Shown piece by piece: positions 41,572 through 49,257 of a stretch of 64,000 bases of DNA (its first letter is position 1; the number at the start of each line of letters is the position of its first letter). The position numbers and the translations under genes were made by a program. Source of the DNA: WHSW01 sp033856255 (lineage in GTDB: Bacteria > Actinomycetota > Thermoleophilia > Solirubrobacterales > 70-9); NCBI GenBank assembly GCA_033856255.1, contig JAWVFH010000046.1:62001-126000 (forward strand), in the 5' to 3' direction. Under the pieces are notes generated by a model. It saw nothing but the letters and a program-made list of their open reading frames with translations. It was not told the origin of the DNA and did not search any database.

Positions 41572-42057
41572 CTACTCGGCCTCTGAACCAGAATCAGACG
41601 CGAGGACCGAGAGCCGGCGCAGAGCCGACTCGACCAGATCGATCGGCAGCCCGGACTCGCCGCTCGCGTCCAGGCGCCCGAGCTCGTAGGCGAGGCCGAC
41701 CGCGTCTCCGGACGCGATCGCTCCCTCGATTGCCTGCGCGTATTCCGGCGCGCCGGGGGCGGCGCCGGACCGTGCCAGCTCGCGCAGGTGCCCGAGGGCG
41801 CTCTCCCGCGGCGCCGTGGTCTGAGCGAGGGCGACCGGCCCGGCGTCCACCCGGCGCGGCGGCTGGCCGCTCGGCGTGTACGACTCGGCGAGCGCCCCCT
41901 GCCTCCTGAGGCGCTCGATGTGCTGATAGACGGCGTTGCGGTGCACGCCGATGTCGCGAGCGATCTGCTGCACAGGCATCCCGCGCTCGAGACGGTCCAG
42001 GACCTCCTGCTGGCGCTTGGTCAGCTGGGCCCGGGGACTGTTCGGATCGACATGCAC
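41572..42057 (-). CDS. Small helix-turn-helix regulator
   Basis: A 161-residue protein. Residues 10-55 (LTKRQQEVLDRLERGMPVQQ, then IARDIGVHRNAVYQHIERLR) form a LuxR/sigma-4-like helix-turn-helix. The remainder is helical with no known ligand domain. It should bind DNA in the cytosol. Its start is GTG at 42055-42057, 6 bases after a consensus -10 box, so its mRNA is leaderless. A 37-base palindrome lies 65 bases upstream and might be its operator, or unrelated. Confidence 0.78.
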   Translation of the reverse strand: MHVDPNSPRAQLTKRQQEVLDRLERGMPVQQIARDIGVHRNAVYQHIERLRRQGALAESYTPSGQPPRRVDAGPVALAQTTAPRESALGHLRELARSGAAPGAPEYAQAIEGAIASGDAVGLAYELGRLDASGESGLPIDLVESALRRLSVLASDSGSEAE

Positions 42058-42063
42058 ATGTGC

Positions 42064-42092
42064 AGCCTAGTTGGCAGACGGCGGTTTGTCAA
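42064..42092 (-). promoter_or_regulatory. Consensus leaderless promoter of the HTH regulator
   Basis: Minus strand: TTGACA (42087-42092), 17-base spacer, TAGGCT (42064-42069), 6 bases, GTG (42055-42057). Both boxes and the spacing fit a strong sigma-A promoter with the transcript starting at the codon. Confidence 0.75.
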
Positions 42093-42133
42093 GTTGGCAC
42101 AACGAGAAATAACGGGGTCGATCCGGGCGGGAA

Positions 42134-42170
42134 TGGCGATTTGTAGTCGCATACCGCCTACAACTCGCCA
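42134..42170. repeat. 37-base imperfect palindrome, solitary copy 3 (inverted)
   Basis: Inverted relative to copies 1 and 2; read on the minus strand it carries the same TATGCGACTACAA core and matches copy 1 at 31 of 37. Its outer arms read TGGCGA/TCGCCA instead of TGTCGA/TCGACA: positions 3 and 35 changed together, keeping the pair. 14 of 17 positions pair, and 7/31 is again unpaired. No DUF559 gene is attached. Confidence 0.75.
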
Positions 42171-42212
42171 TCTGACCGGCGGGACGCCCTACCCAGCCAC
42201 GTAAACGCCCCG

Positions 42213-42827
42213 CTATTCCAGGGCGCCCTCGAGCCTGAGCAGGAACGCCTTCATCTCGGGGCCGCCGCCGTAGCTGCCGAGCACTCCCCCGGCCCGCAGG
42301 ACCCGGTGGCAGGGGACGACGATCGGCATCGGGTTGTGGCCGAGCGCCGTCCCGGCGGCGCGGAAGGCCCGCGGGTTGCCGGCTCGGGCGGCGACCTCGC
42401 CGTAGCTGGTCGTGACCCCGTAGGGCACTCGCGCGGTCTCGTGCAGGACGCGGCTGGCGAACTTCGAGCGCACCAGCCGCCAGTCCAGATCGAGGTCGAA
42501 GTCGTGCCGCCGGCCCTCGAAGTACTGGTCGAGCTCGCGCCGGGCTTCGTCGAGGCGCCCGGGCAGCTCGAGCACCCGCGGCGAGACCTCGGTCAGGTGC
42601 TCGAGGAACGACTCGGCGCCGAAGGTGGGCAGCGAGAGCGAGAGGATCCCGCGCTCGGTCGCCGCCACGTAGCCGGTCCCCAGGGGGGAGTCGAAGCTGG
42701 CGTAGGCGACGTCGACCAGACCCTCGCGATCGGCGCGGGCGGCAAGCCGCTCCACCATCCCGTCGGCGTCGTCATCCAGCCCCCCTCCGAGCGCCTCGGC
42801 GATTGTCTTTGCGTCGACTCGGCTCAT
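42213..42827 (-). CDS. ogt: Methylated-DNA-protein-cysteine methyltransferase with N-terminal extension
   Basis: A 204-residue suicide enzyme that takes alkyl groups from O6-alkylguanine. The acceptor Cys is in PIVVPCHRVLRAGG, with ARVPYGVTTSYGEVAARAG as the helix-turn-helix. Residues 1-36 (AKTIAEALGGGLDDDADGMV, then ERLAARADREG) precede the usual start of Ogt (about 165 residues) and are unexplained. ATG at 42825-42827 overlaps the stop of the ECF sigma gene as ATGA. The tight pairing suggests alkylation damage and this sigma factor are linked. Confidence 0.93.
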   Translation of the reverse strand: MSRVDAKTIAEALGGGLDDDADGMVERLAARADREGLVDVAYASFDSPLGTGYVAATERGILSLSLPTFGAESFLEHLTEVSPRVLELPGRLDEARRELDQYFEGRRHDFDLDLDWRLVRSKFASRVLHETARVPYGVTTSYGEVAARAGNPRAFRAAGTALGHNPMPIVVPCHRVLRAGGVLGSYGGGPEMKAFLLRLEGALE

Positions 42828-43324
42828 CGCCTCGCCTCCTCTCGATCGATGTTCTCGCGCAGCGCCCGCAGGCCATCCGAGACCCGCTTGCGCGCCGCCT
42901 CCTCCGAGCACTCGAGAGCGGCGCCGATCTCGCGGTAGCCGAGATCGGCCGCATAGCGAAGGGCGACCGCCGCGCGCTGGCCGTCGCCGAGCTCGGCAAC
43001 GCCGCGCCAGACGGCTCCGTCGAGGTCTCCGAGGCGGCCGTTGTCGGCCGGCGACGGCTGCTCGGGGAGATGCTCGCGCGGCTCCGGGCGGCGGGCGCGG
43101 GCGCGATGGTGGTCGATCGCCTTGCGACGGGCGATCGTCATCACCCAGGCGCGCGGGTGGGCGCCGTCCATGCGCTCGTAGCCGCGCATGGCCGCGATGA
43201 ACGTCTCCTGAAAACAGTCCTCGGCCTCGTCGTGGCCGACCATCGCCCGCAGGAAGGCGAGCACCGGGCGCCGGTGCGCGTCGAGGAACTGCTGAAACGG
43301 CGGATTTGTCGTTGTGGCGCTCAC
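42824..43324 (-). CDS. ECF-type sigma factor coupled to ogt
   Basis: A 166-residue sigma factor with region 2 (FLDAHRRPVLAFLRAMVGHD, AEDCFQETFIAAMRGY, AWVMTIARRKAIDHHRAR) and region 4 (GDGQRAAVALRYAADLGYRE, then IGAALECSEEAARKRVSDGL). The start is GTG at 43322-43324. No anti-sigma gene is beside it; instead its stop overlaps ogt. Divergent from a secreted protein with 94 bases between, which may be a target. Confidence 0.9.
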   Translation of the reverse strand: MSATTTNPPFQQFLDAHRRPVLAFLRAMVGHDEAEDCFQETFIAAMRGYERMDGAHPRAWVMTIARRKAIDHHRARARRPEPREHLPEQPSPADNGRLGDLDGAVWRGVAELGDGQRAAVALRYAADLGYREIGAALECSEEAARKRVSDGLRALRENIDREEARR

Positions 43325-43418
43325 TGCTTACGGTCTTGAAACGACCCGGCGAGCGTATCCGTGAGTAGGTGTGTTGCATTCATAGACTGAGCCAGGAACC
43401 GACAGGAGGGATGTGCAA

Positions 43419-43886
43419 ATGAGCAGGAAGTGGATGATCGGACTCGTCGCCGTGCTGGCGATCGGCGCCACGGCGCTCGCCGTTGCATCCGGCGACCGGG
43501 GGAACTCGCCGCGACCGGCGTACGCGACCGTGACCGTCGATCTCGGCCACGCCCAGCGGACCGCCGCGCGCCAGAGGGGCGGGCTCGGCTCGACGACGAA
43601 GAAGCCGCGGGTCGTCTACCTGCAGGGCGGCACGCCGGTGACCATCAACCCGGCCGATCAGGCGGCCGGCGGGGTCGGTCCCGACATCGACGTCAAGCTG
43701 ACCGGCTGCTCGAAGGTGATCGACGGGGGCGTCGTCCCCAGCCGGCTCGACGTCTTCGTCCAGGGGAACTACGTCAAGAGCCCGGGCGAGTACCACGTGC
43801 TGATCGGAATCGACCCCGACAGGCTCGCCGATCGCACCCCGTTCACGATCACGTCGAACCTCACCTGCCTGAAGGGAGTCAAGTAA
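43419..43886 (+). CDS. Small secreted protein of unknown function
   Basis: A 155-residue protein with an N-terminal signal (WMIGLVAVLAIGATALAVAS). The mature part is rich in beta-strand residues (VVYLQGGTPVTINPADQAA, RLDVFVQGNYVKSPGEYHVL) with Cys at LTGCSK and LTCLKG that could pair. No family is recognised. ATG at 43419-43421 has GGAGGG 8 bases upstream; GTG at 43413 is too close to it. It sits divergent from the ECF sigma/ogt pair. Confidence 0.7.
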   Translation: MSRKWMIGLVAVLAIGATALAVASGDRGNSPRPAYATVTVDLGHAQRTAARQRGGLGSTTKKPRVVYLQGGTPVTINPADQAAGGVGPDIDVKLTGCSKVIDGGVVPSRLDVFVQGNYVKSPGEYHVLIGIDPDRLADRTPFTITSNLTCLKGVK

Positions 43887-43899
43887 CAGGGGCTTCTGC

Positions 43900-44169
43900 T
43901 CAGCCCGTACGCATCGCGGCCTCGACGCCCTGCAGGCGCTCCCGTTCCCCGGTCGGCAGGGTGACGTAGACGGCGCCGTCGCGGGCGAAGCGCTGACCCG
44001 GCTCCATCACGATCACGCCGGTCGGGTGGCCGTCGGCGTCGTAGGTCCACACGTCGCCCTCCGCCGTGCGTTCGCGGGAGGCGTCGCGCTCCTGGGTGAT
44101 CCGCGCGTAGAGCACGTCCGACGGCGGGTCGTAGGTGACGTAGGGGAACGAGTAGCGGCCGGTCCGCAT
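43900..44169 (-). CDS. DUF2283-like small protein
   Basis: An 89-residue protein with VTYDPPSDVLYARITQERDA, then TYDADGHPTGVIVME, the pattern of DUF2283 proteins (YD...DALYI...G...D.DG...GIEI). Function unknown. The ATG is four bases past the globin stop, so they are probably co-translated. A longer frame into globin exists and is not needed. Confidence 0.65.
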   Translation of the reverse strand: MRTGRYSFPYVTYDPPSDVLYARITQERDASRERTAEGDVWTYDADGHPTGVIVMEPGQRFARDGAVYVTLPTGERERLQGVEAAMRTG

Positions 44170-44173
44170 CAGC

Positions 44174-44653
44174 TCACGGTTGGTAGGGAGGCGCCTCGCC
44201 CCAGCCCCAGCGCGGGACCGGGGCGTGCGGGGCGGCCGGCGCACCGGGTTGGGAGTTGTGCAGCGCCAGCCGCGTTCCCCACTCGAGGTAGGCGACCAGC
44301 GCGGAGCGGAACTCGGGGTCGTCGGGGAGCCCGGCGTCGTCGGCAGCGAGGCTGAACAGGGAGGCGAACCGGTGGCGGGCCGCGGGCGTGATCGCGAGGT
44401 CGCGGTGATGGGCGAGCATCGACTCGTAGCCGCCGAGCTCGTCGCTGTAGCGGCTCGGCCCGCCGAACACCTCCGACCACCAAGCGGTGACGTGGTCGCG
44501 GTGCTCCTCGCGCACCCCGCCGGGGAAGAACGGCGAGAGCAGGTCGTCGTGCTCGACGCGGTCGTAGAAGGCGTCGATCAGGCGCCGCAACCGCTCCTCT
44601 CCCCCGGCCCACTCGAACAGCGTCGGCGTGCCGTCATCCCCTGGGCCGGTCAT
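44174..44653 (-). CDS. Group II-like truncated hemoglobin
   Basis: A 159-residue heme protein. LRRLIDAFYDRVEHDDLLSP, PFFPGGVREEHRDHVTAWWS, VFGGPSRYSDELGGYESMLA-HHRDLAIT (proximal His) and ASLFSLAADDAG match the 2-on-2 globin fold. Residues 130-159 are a Pro/His-rich extension of unclear meaning. It could bind O2, NO or CO in the cytosol. It is divergent from the P450 (38 bases), which may use a related redox context. Confidence 0.85.
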   Translation of the reverse strand: MTGPGDDGTPTLFEWAGGEERLRRLIDAFYDRVEHDDLLSPFFPGGVREEHRDHVTAWWSEVFGGPSRYSDELGGYESMLAHHRDLAITPAARHRFASLFSLAADDAGLPDDPEFRSALVAYLEWGTRLALHNSQPGAPAAPHAPVPRWGWGEAPPYQP

Positions 44654-44691
44654 CTTCCGAGCGTAGCGGCGCTCTGCGGCAAGATACGGGG

Positions 44692-45906
44692 ATGAGCGTC
44701 GCCGCCCTCGCCGAGCTGGAGCTGCCCGAGTTCGACGAGCTCGACCCGAGCCTGCGCGGGCCGGCGTTCGACGAGCGGATGGCGGAGCTCGCGGCGGAAA
44801 GCTGGATCGCGCGGGCGAAGCTCGGCTACGTCGTCCTCGACCGCGAGTCCGGCGAGCACTTCCTGCGCTCGAAGCAGGCGACCTTCCCCGGCAAGGCGCT
44901 GGCCGAGCTGTTCGAGATGAAGGAGGGAGCGCTGGGCGAGGAGGTCGCCCGCAACATCCTCCACATCGACGGCGACGACCACCGGCGCCTGCGCAGCCTC
45001 GTCAATCCCGCGTTCACCCCGAAGGCCGCCGACCGGTGGCGCGAGGTGATGCGGGGGTTCATCGCCGAGCTGTTCGAGGCGATCGGCGGGGCCGGCGAGT
45101 GCGAGGCGGTCGCCGCGCTCACCCGGCCATATCCGGCGATGACGATCGCCACCGTGGTCGGGGCGCCGACCGCCGACGCCGAGCGGCTCGCCGCGTGGTC
45201 GCGCTGGATCCAGCTGCAGTTCGACGGCCCGACCCTGGCCGAGCACCGCGACGAGGTCGAGCGCGCCTGCGAGGAGCTCTACGCCTACCTCGACGTCCTC
45301 GTGGCCGACAAGCGCGCGGCGCCGGGCGACGACCTGCTCTCGACCCTGATCGCCGCCCGTGACGGCGACGACCGCCTCGACGACGACGAGCTGCGCAACC
45401 TGGTCCTCAACGTGCTGGTCGGCGGCGTCGATACGACCCAATCGCAGCTCGCGCACGCGCTGCGGCTGTTCGCGGCTCACCCCGAGCAGTGGGACCTGCT
45501 CGCCCGTCAGCAGGAGCTGGCCGCGAACGCCGTCTCAGAGGTGATCCGGGTCTCCCCCGTCACCCCGTTCACGGCCCGGATCGTGCTCGAGGAGTTCGAG
45601 CACCGCGGCGTGGTCTTCCCGGCCGAGACGCTGATCTTCATCTGCGCCCACGCCGCCAATCGCGACGAGGCGGGCGGCGGCGCCGAGTTCGACATCACGC
45701 GCGAGGGCGCCGGCAAGCGGGCGCTGACCTTCGGCGCCGGGATCCACTACTGCCTCGGAGCCAACCTGGCGCGGGCCGAGCTCGTCGAGGCGCTCGCCTA
45801 TCTGGCGCCGCGGATGCCCGGCCTCGAGCTCGCCGGCGAGCCGGAGTACGACTCCGTGCACGGCGTCTACGGGCTCGACGCGCTGCCGCTGCGGTGGAAG
45901 GTCTAG
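44692..45906 (+). CDS. Cytochrome P450
   Basis: A 404-residue soluble bacterial P450. Heme-Cys loop LTFGAGIHYCLGANLARAEL, I-helix oxygen-activating GGVDTTQSQL, K-helix ExxR in VSEVIRV, and DGDDHRRLRSLVNPAFTP (C-helix). Substrate is unknown. No ferredoxin or reductase gene is adjacent, so electrons must come from elsewhere. CAAGAT 6 bases before the ATG hints at a leaderless start. Its stop shares the four bases CTAG with the stop of mog on the other strand. Confidence 0.93.
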   Translation: MSVAALAELELPEFDELDPSLRGPAFDERMAELAAESWIARAKLGYVVLDRESGEHFLRSKQATFPGKALAELFEMKEGALGEEVARNILHIDGDDHRRLRSLVNPAFTPKAADRWREVMRGFIAELFEAIGGAGECEAVAALTRPYPAMTIATVVGAPTADAERLAAWSRWIQLQFDGPTLAEHRDEVERACEELYAYLDVLVADKRAAPGDDLLSTLIAARDGDDRLDDDELRNLVLNVLVGGVDTTQSQLAHALRLFAAHPEQWDLLARQQELAANAVSEVIRVSPVTPFTARIVLEEFEHRGVVFPAETLIFICAHAANRDEAGGGAEFDITREGAGKRALTFGAGIHYCLGANLARAELVEALAYLAPRMPGLELAGEPEYDSVHGVYGLDALPLRWKV

Positions 45907-46388
45907 TGCGCGTGCTGATCGCCGGCGAGTAGCCCGAGGGCGTGCGGGATCGCCCGCTCGAGCGCCGCACCCGCCTGCTCGATCGCCGGCGGGTTGCCGG
46001 GGAAGTTGACGATCAGCGTGCGGCCGCGGGTCCCGGCGACGCCGCGCGAGGTCATCCACATCTCGGTGTGCTCGCGCGAGGCGGCGCGCATCGCCTCGGC
46101 GAAGCCCGGCGCCTCGCGCTCGATCACGTCACGGGTGGCTTCCGGCGTCAGGTCGTCGGACGAGAAGCCCGTCCCGCCGGTGGTCAGGACCAGCGCGCAG
46201 ACGGCCTCGTCGCACCAGTAGCGCAGACGCTCGGCGATCAGCTCGCGGTCGTCCTCGATCACCTCCGACCCGAGCACCTCGGCTCCGAGCCGCTCCGCGT
46301 ACGCGGCAAGCGCCGGCCCGCTGATGTCCTCGCCCTCGCCGGCGGCCTTCGAGGTCGAGACGGTGATCACCGCGGCGCGAAAGGTCAC
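45903..46388 (-). CDS. mog: Molybdenum cofactor biosynthesis protein (MogA/MoaB type)
   Basis: A 161-residue MoCF-fold enzyme that adenylates molybdopterin. Motifs: AAVITVSTSKAAGEGEDISG, LVLTTGGTGFSSDDLTPEAT, and LIVNFPGNPPAIEQ. The start is GTG at 46386-46388, overlapping the moaDEC stop as GTGA, so the two are coupled. The long frame upstream of this start is a shadow of moaDEC. Whether it is the Mog or MoaB branch cannot be decided by eye. Confidence 0.9.
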   Translation of the reverse strand: MTFRAAVITVSTSKAAGEGEDISGPALAAYAERLGAEVLGSEVIEDDRELIAERLRYWCDEAVCALVLTTGGTGFSSDDLTPEATRDVIEREAPGFAEAMRAASREHTEMWMTSRGVAGTRGRTLIVNFPGNPPAIEQAGAALERAIPHALGLLAGDQHAH

Positions 46389-47539
46389 GAGTCCCGCCTC
46401 CACTCGCCGCTGCGACCGCCGCTCTTTTCCACCAGCTCGATCGCCTCGATCGAGACCCCGCGCTCCAGCCCCTTGACCATGTCGTAGACGGTCAGCGCCG
46501 CGACCGCGCAGGCCGTCATCGCCTCCATCTCCACTCCGGTGCGGGCGGTGATCCCGGCGGTCGCCGCCAGCCGCACCAGGCCGGCCTCGACGTCGACCGT
46601 GCCCTCGACGTCGATGAAGTCGAGCGCCAGCGGGTGGGCGAGCGGGATCAGCTCGCCGGTGCGCTTCGCGGCCCCGATCCCGGCGATCCGGGCGGTGCCG
46701 AGGACGTCGCCCTTGGGGGCGTCGCCGCGCGCCAGCGCCGCCGCGGTCTCCGGCGACATCCGCAGCGTCGCCTCGGCCCGTGCACGCCGCTGCGTCTCCT
46801 CCTTGTCGCCAACGTCCACCATCCGGGCGCTGCCCGCGTCGTCGAGATGCGTGAGCTTCGGTGCCTCGCCAACCGGTGGGGGCGTGCCCTCGACCCACTC
46901 CCCCTCCCCGCCCTCGACCTCGCGCTTCCAGATCGGCGCCTCGGCCTTGATCCGGTCGATCGCGGCGCGGGCGCCGGCGAACGCCTCCTCGCGGTGGGCG
47001 GCCGAAACGGCGACCACCACGCTCGGCTCGCCGAGCGGCACCGAGCCGACGCGGTGCTCGGCCGCGGCCGCCTCGAGCCCGTGCTCGGCCGTGACCGCTT
47101 CGAGGATCGCGGCGATGCGCTGCTCGGCCATCTCGCCGTAGGCCTCGTACTCGAGCCGCTCGACGTCGCGGGTGACTCCGCAGAAGACGACCACCGCGCC
47201 GGCGCCCGGCCGGCCGACGGAGTTGGCGAGGTTGATGATCGACAGGGGCTCGTCGGTCACCCGGACCGTCGCCGGCGCCGTTGCGCCGCCGCTGACCGGC
47301 GGGATCAGCGCCAGCTCGTCGCCGTCGGCGATCACCGCCTCCTCGCCCACGTACTCGCGGTTGACGGCGACCCGGGCCGGCATCTTCGGCAGCAGCTCGC
47401 CGAGCCCGGGCTCGCGCGCCGCGGCCTCCAGCGCGTCGGCGACCGTCGCGCCCTCCGGCAGCTCGAGCACCAGCCGATCGCGCCCGGCGCGCTCGCGGAA
47501 GATCGCGAACAGTCGAAGCTCGACCTCCATCGAGGCCAT
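46385..47539 (-). CDS. moaDEC: MoaD-MoaE-MoaC triple fusion for molybdopterin synthesis
   Basis: A 384-residue protein. Residues 1-85 are MoaD (VELRLFAIFRERAGRDRLVL) ending PPVSGG, the Gly-Gly that normally must be a free C-terminus to carry sulphur. Residues 86-219 are MoaE (VVVFCGVTRDVERLEYEAY; catalytic Lys in AIDRIKAEAPIWKREV). Residues 227-384 are MoaC (LTHLDDAGSARMVDVGDK, KGDVLGTARIAGIGAAKRTG, TGVEMEAMTACAVAALTVYD). MoaC makes cPMP; MoaD-MoaE sulphurates it. Cleavage after Gly-Gly would be needed to load sulphur, as reported for the mycobacterial MoaD-MoaE fusion MoaX. It is the first gene of moaDEC-mog. Confidence 0.92.
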   Translation of the reverse strand: MASMEVELRLFAIFRERAGRDRLVLELPEGATVADALEAAAREPGLGELLPKMPARVAVNREYVGEEAVIADGDELALIPPVSGGATAPATVRVTDEPLSIINLANSVGRPGAGAVVVFCGVTRDVERLEYEAYGEMAEQRIAAILEAVTAEHGLEAAAAEHRVGSVPLGEPSVVVAVSAAHREEAFAGARAAIDRIKAEAPIWKREVEGGEGEWVEGTPPPVGEAPKLTHLDDAGSARMVDVGDKEETQRRARAEATLRMSPETAAALARGDAPKGDVLGTARIAGIGAAKRTGELIPLAHPLALDFIDVEGTVDVEAGLVRLAATAGITARTGVEMEAMTACAVAALTVYDMVKGLERGVSIEAIELVEKSGGRSGEWRRDS

Positions 47540-47552
47540 CGTAGGGCGTGCG

Positions 47553-47978
47553 CTACTGCGGTCCGCGTTCGAGCTGGGCCGCCTGCTCGAAGCGCGGCGT
47601 CCAGGGCTGAGCCGAGCTCGTCCATGCCTCGACGGACGGCTCGAGCCACGACGCGTCGTCCAGCGAGCCGGCCTTGATGAAGATCAGCCCCGGCGCGACC
47701 GCGGCGACGCTGAACATCGGCGAGCCGCAGGCCGAGCAGAAGCTCCGCTCGGTCTTCCCGCCGTGGTCCTCGCCGGTCGTCGCGAACGTGGCGAGCGTCT
47801 CCCCCTCGACTTCGAAGGCCCCGGCGGGTACCGCCACGATGACCGAGAACGGATTCCCGGTCTGGCGCTGGCAGTCGGTGCAATGGCATGCGGCCTGGAT
47901 CACCGGCTCGGCATCGGCGGTGTAGGTGACGGCGCCGCAGAGACAGTGACCGGTGATCGGCTTCGGCGGTGCGGTCAT
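47553..47978 (-). CDS. GFA/CENP-V-fold zinc protein
   Basis: A 141-residue protein of the glutathione-dependent formaldehyde-activating (GFA) fold: GHCLCGAVTY, CHCTDCQRQTG and FCSACGSPMF supply the zinc cysteines. Despite the name, many members have no shown catalytic role, and actinobacteria lack glutathione. The start is ATG at 47976-47978. It sits between moaDEC and moeA on the same strand; no link to cofactor synthesis is known. Confidence 0.85.
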   Translation of the reverse strand: MTAPPKPITGHCLCGAVTYTADAEPVIQAACHCTDCQRQTGNPFSVIVAVPAGAFEVEGETLATFATTGEDHGGKTERSFCSACGSPMFSVAAVAPGLIFIKAGSLDDASWLEPSVEAWTSSAQPWTPRFEQAAQLERGPQ

Positions 47979-48000
47979 CCGTGCCCACGCTATCGCTTCG

Positions 48001-49218
48001 CTAGGGCAGGAGCTCGATCTCGACCCGTGTCCCGGCCGGATACGGCTGCGCGGCCGGGGGCAGGATCGCGAGCGCGTCCGCGTCGAGCATCGAGGTGAGG
48101 ACGTGCGAGCCCTGAGGACCGGTCGGCGTGGCGAGCCAGCCCCGATCGCCCAGCTCGAGCCGGCAGCGGACCAACTGCGTCCGTTTCGCGAGCGCCGGGT
48201 GCTCGGTGGCAAGCGTCGCGGTCGCGCGTTGCCGCTCGACGGAGGCGCCGAGCATCTTGCGGATCGCCGGCCGGGCGAAGAGCAGGAAGGTGACCATCGC
48301 CGAGACCGGATTGCCGGGGAGGCCGAAGACGAGCGCTCCAGAGGGGGCGACGCCGAAATACGTCGGCGCCCCGGGCCGCAGGGCGATCCGCCAGAAGACC
48401 TGCTCGACCCCGAGCCGCTCGGCCGCCGGGCGGACGTGGTCGTGCTCGCCGACCGAGACGCCGCCACAGATCACGACGATGTCGCTCTCGAGGGCCTCCG
48501 CAAGCGCTCGCTCGGTGGTCTCGAGGTCGTCGGCGACGATCTCGGCGCCGAGCAGCTCGGCCCCGGCCCGCTCGACCAGCGCCGCCACCGAGTGGGCGTT
48601 GGAGTTGCGGATCGCGCCCGGCCGCAGCGGCTCGCCCGGCTCCTGGAGCTCGTCGCCGGTCGTCAGCACGGTCGCCCGCGGCCGCACCGAACAGGCGACC
48701 TCGGACCTGCCGACCGAGGCCAGGACCCCGACCTCGGCGGGCCCGATCTCGGCGCCGGCGCGCAGAACGGTGTCGCCGGCCTCGATGTCCTCCCCGGCGC
48801 GGCGGATGTCGCGGCCGCGCTCGACCTGGACCCGAACCTCGACCGCCTCGGCGCCGCCGCCGGTGTCCTCGACCCGGACCACGGCGTCGGCGCCCTCGGG
48901 GACCATTGCCCCGGTCGAGATCGCGATCGCCTCTCCCGCTGCCAGCGGCCGGGCCGCCGGATGCCCGGCGCGCGACTCGCCGGCGACGGTGAGCCGGACC
49001 GGCCGCTCGGGGTCGGCGCCGGCGGTGTCGGCGGCGCGGACCGCGTAGCCGTCCATCGCCGAGTTGTCGAATCCCGGCACCGCGTCGGAGCTGGTCACGT
49101 CCTCGGCGAGGACGCGTCCAAGCGCCCAGCGGACGCCGATCCGCTCGCTCTCGAGCGCCGTGGCGCGCTCGAGCACGAGCCGGCGCGCTTCCTCGATCTC
49201 GAGCGGCTGGTCTGCCAT
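48001..49218 (-). CDS. moeA: Molybdopterin molybdenumtransferase
   Basis: A 405-residue enzyme that inserts molybdate into adenylated molybdopterin. Motifs: PGFDNSAMDGYAVRAAD, VVRVEDT, RAGEDIEAGDTVLRAG, VLTTGDELQEPGEPLRPGAI, VVICGGVSVGEHDHVR and VFGLPGNPVSAM. Domain order is typical, ending in a C-terminal domain IV. The ATG at 49216-49218 is 39 bases from the divergent mobA GTG, so a shared control region lies between them. Confidence 0.95.
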   Translation of the reverse strand: MADQPLEIEEARRLVLERATALESERIGVRWALGRVLAEDVTSSDAVPGFDNSAMDGYAVRAADTAGADPERPVRLTVAGESRAGHPAARPLAAGEAIAISTGAMVPEGADAVVRVEDTGGGAEAVEVRVQVERGRDIRRAGEDIEAGDTVLRAGAEIGPAEVGVLASVGRSEVACSVRPRATVLTTGDELQEPGEPLRPGAIRNSNAHSVAALVERAGAELLGAEIVADDLETTERALAEALESDIVVICGGVSVGEHDHVRPAAERLGVEQVFWRIALRPGAPTYFGVAPSGALVFGLPGNPVSAMVTFLLFARPAIRKMLGASVERQRATATLATEHPALAKRTQLVRCRLELGDRGWLATPTGPQGSHVLTSMLDADALAILPPAAQPYPAGTRVEIELLP

Positions 49219-49257
49219 TTGTCCGGCCGGAGGCTAATCCAGTGAGAGACTGGGTAT

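Noticed and set aside
43325..43418. GAAAC-type ECF promoter between the sigma gene and the secreted protein
   Set aside because: A GAAAC is present, but the matching -10 is poor and the spacing uncertain. Not enough to call.
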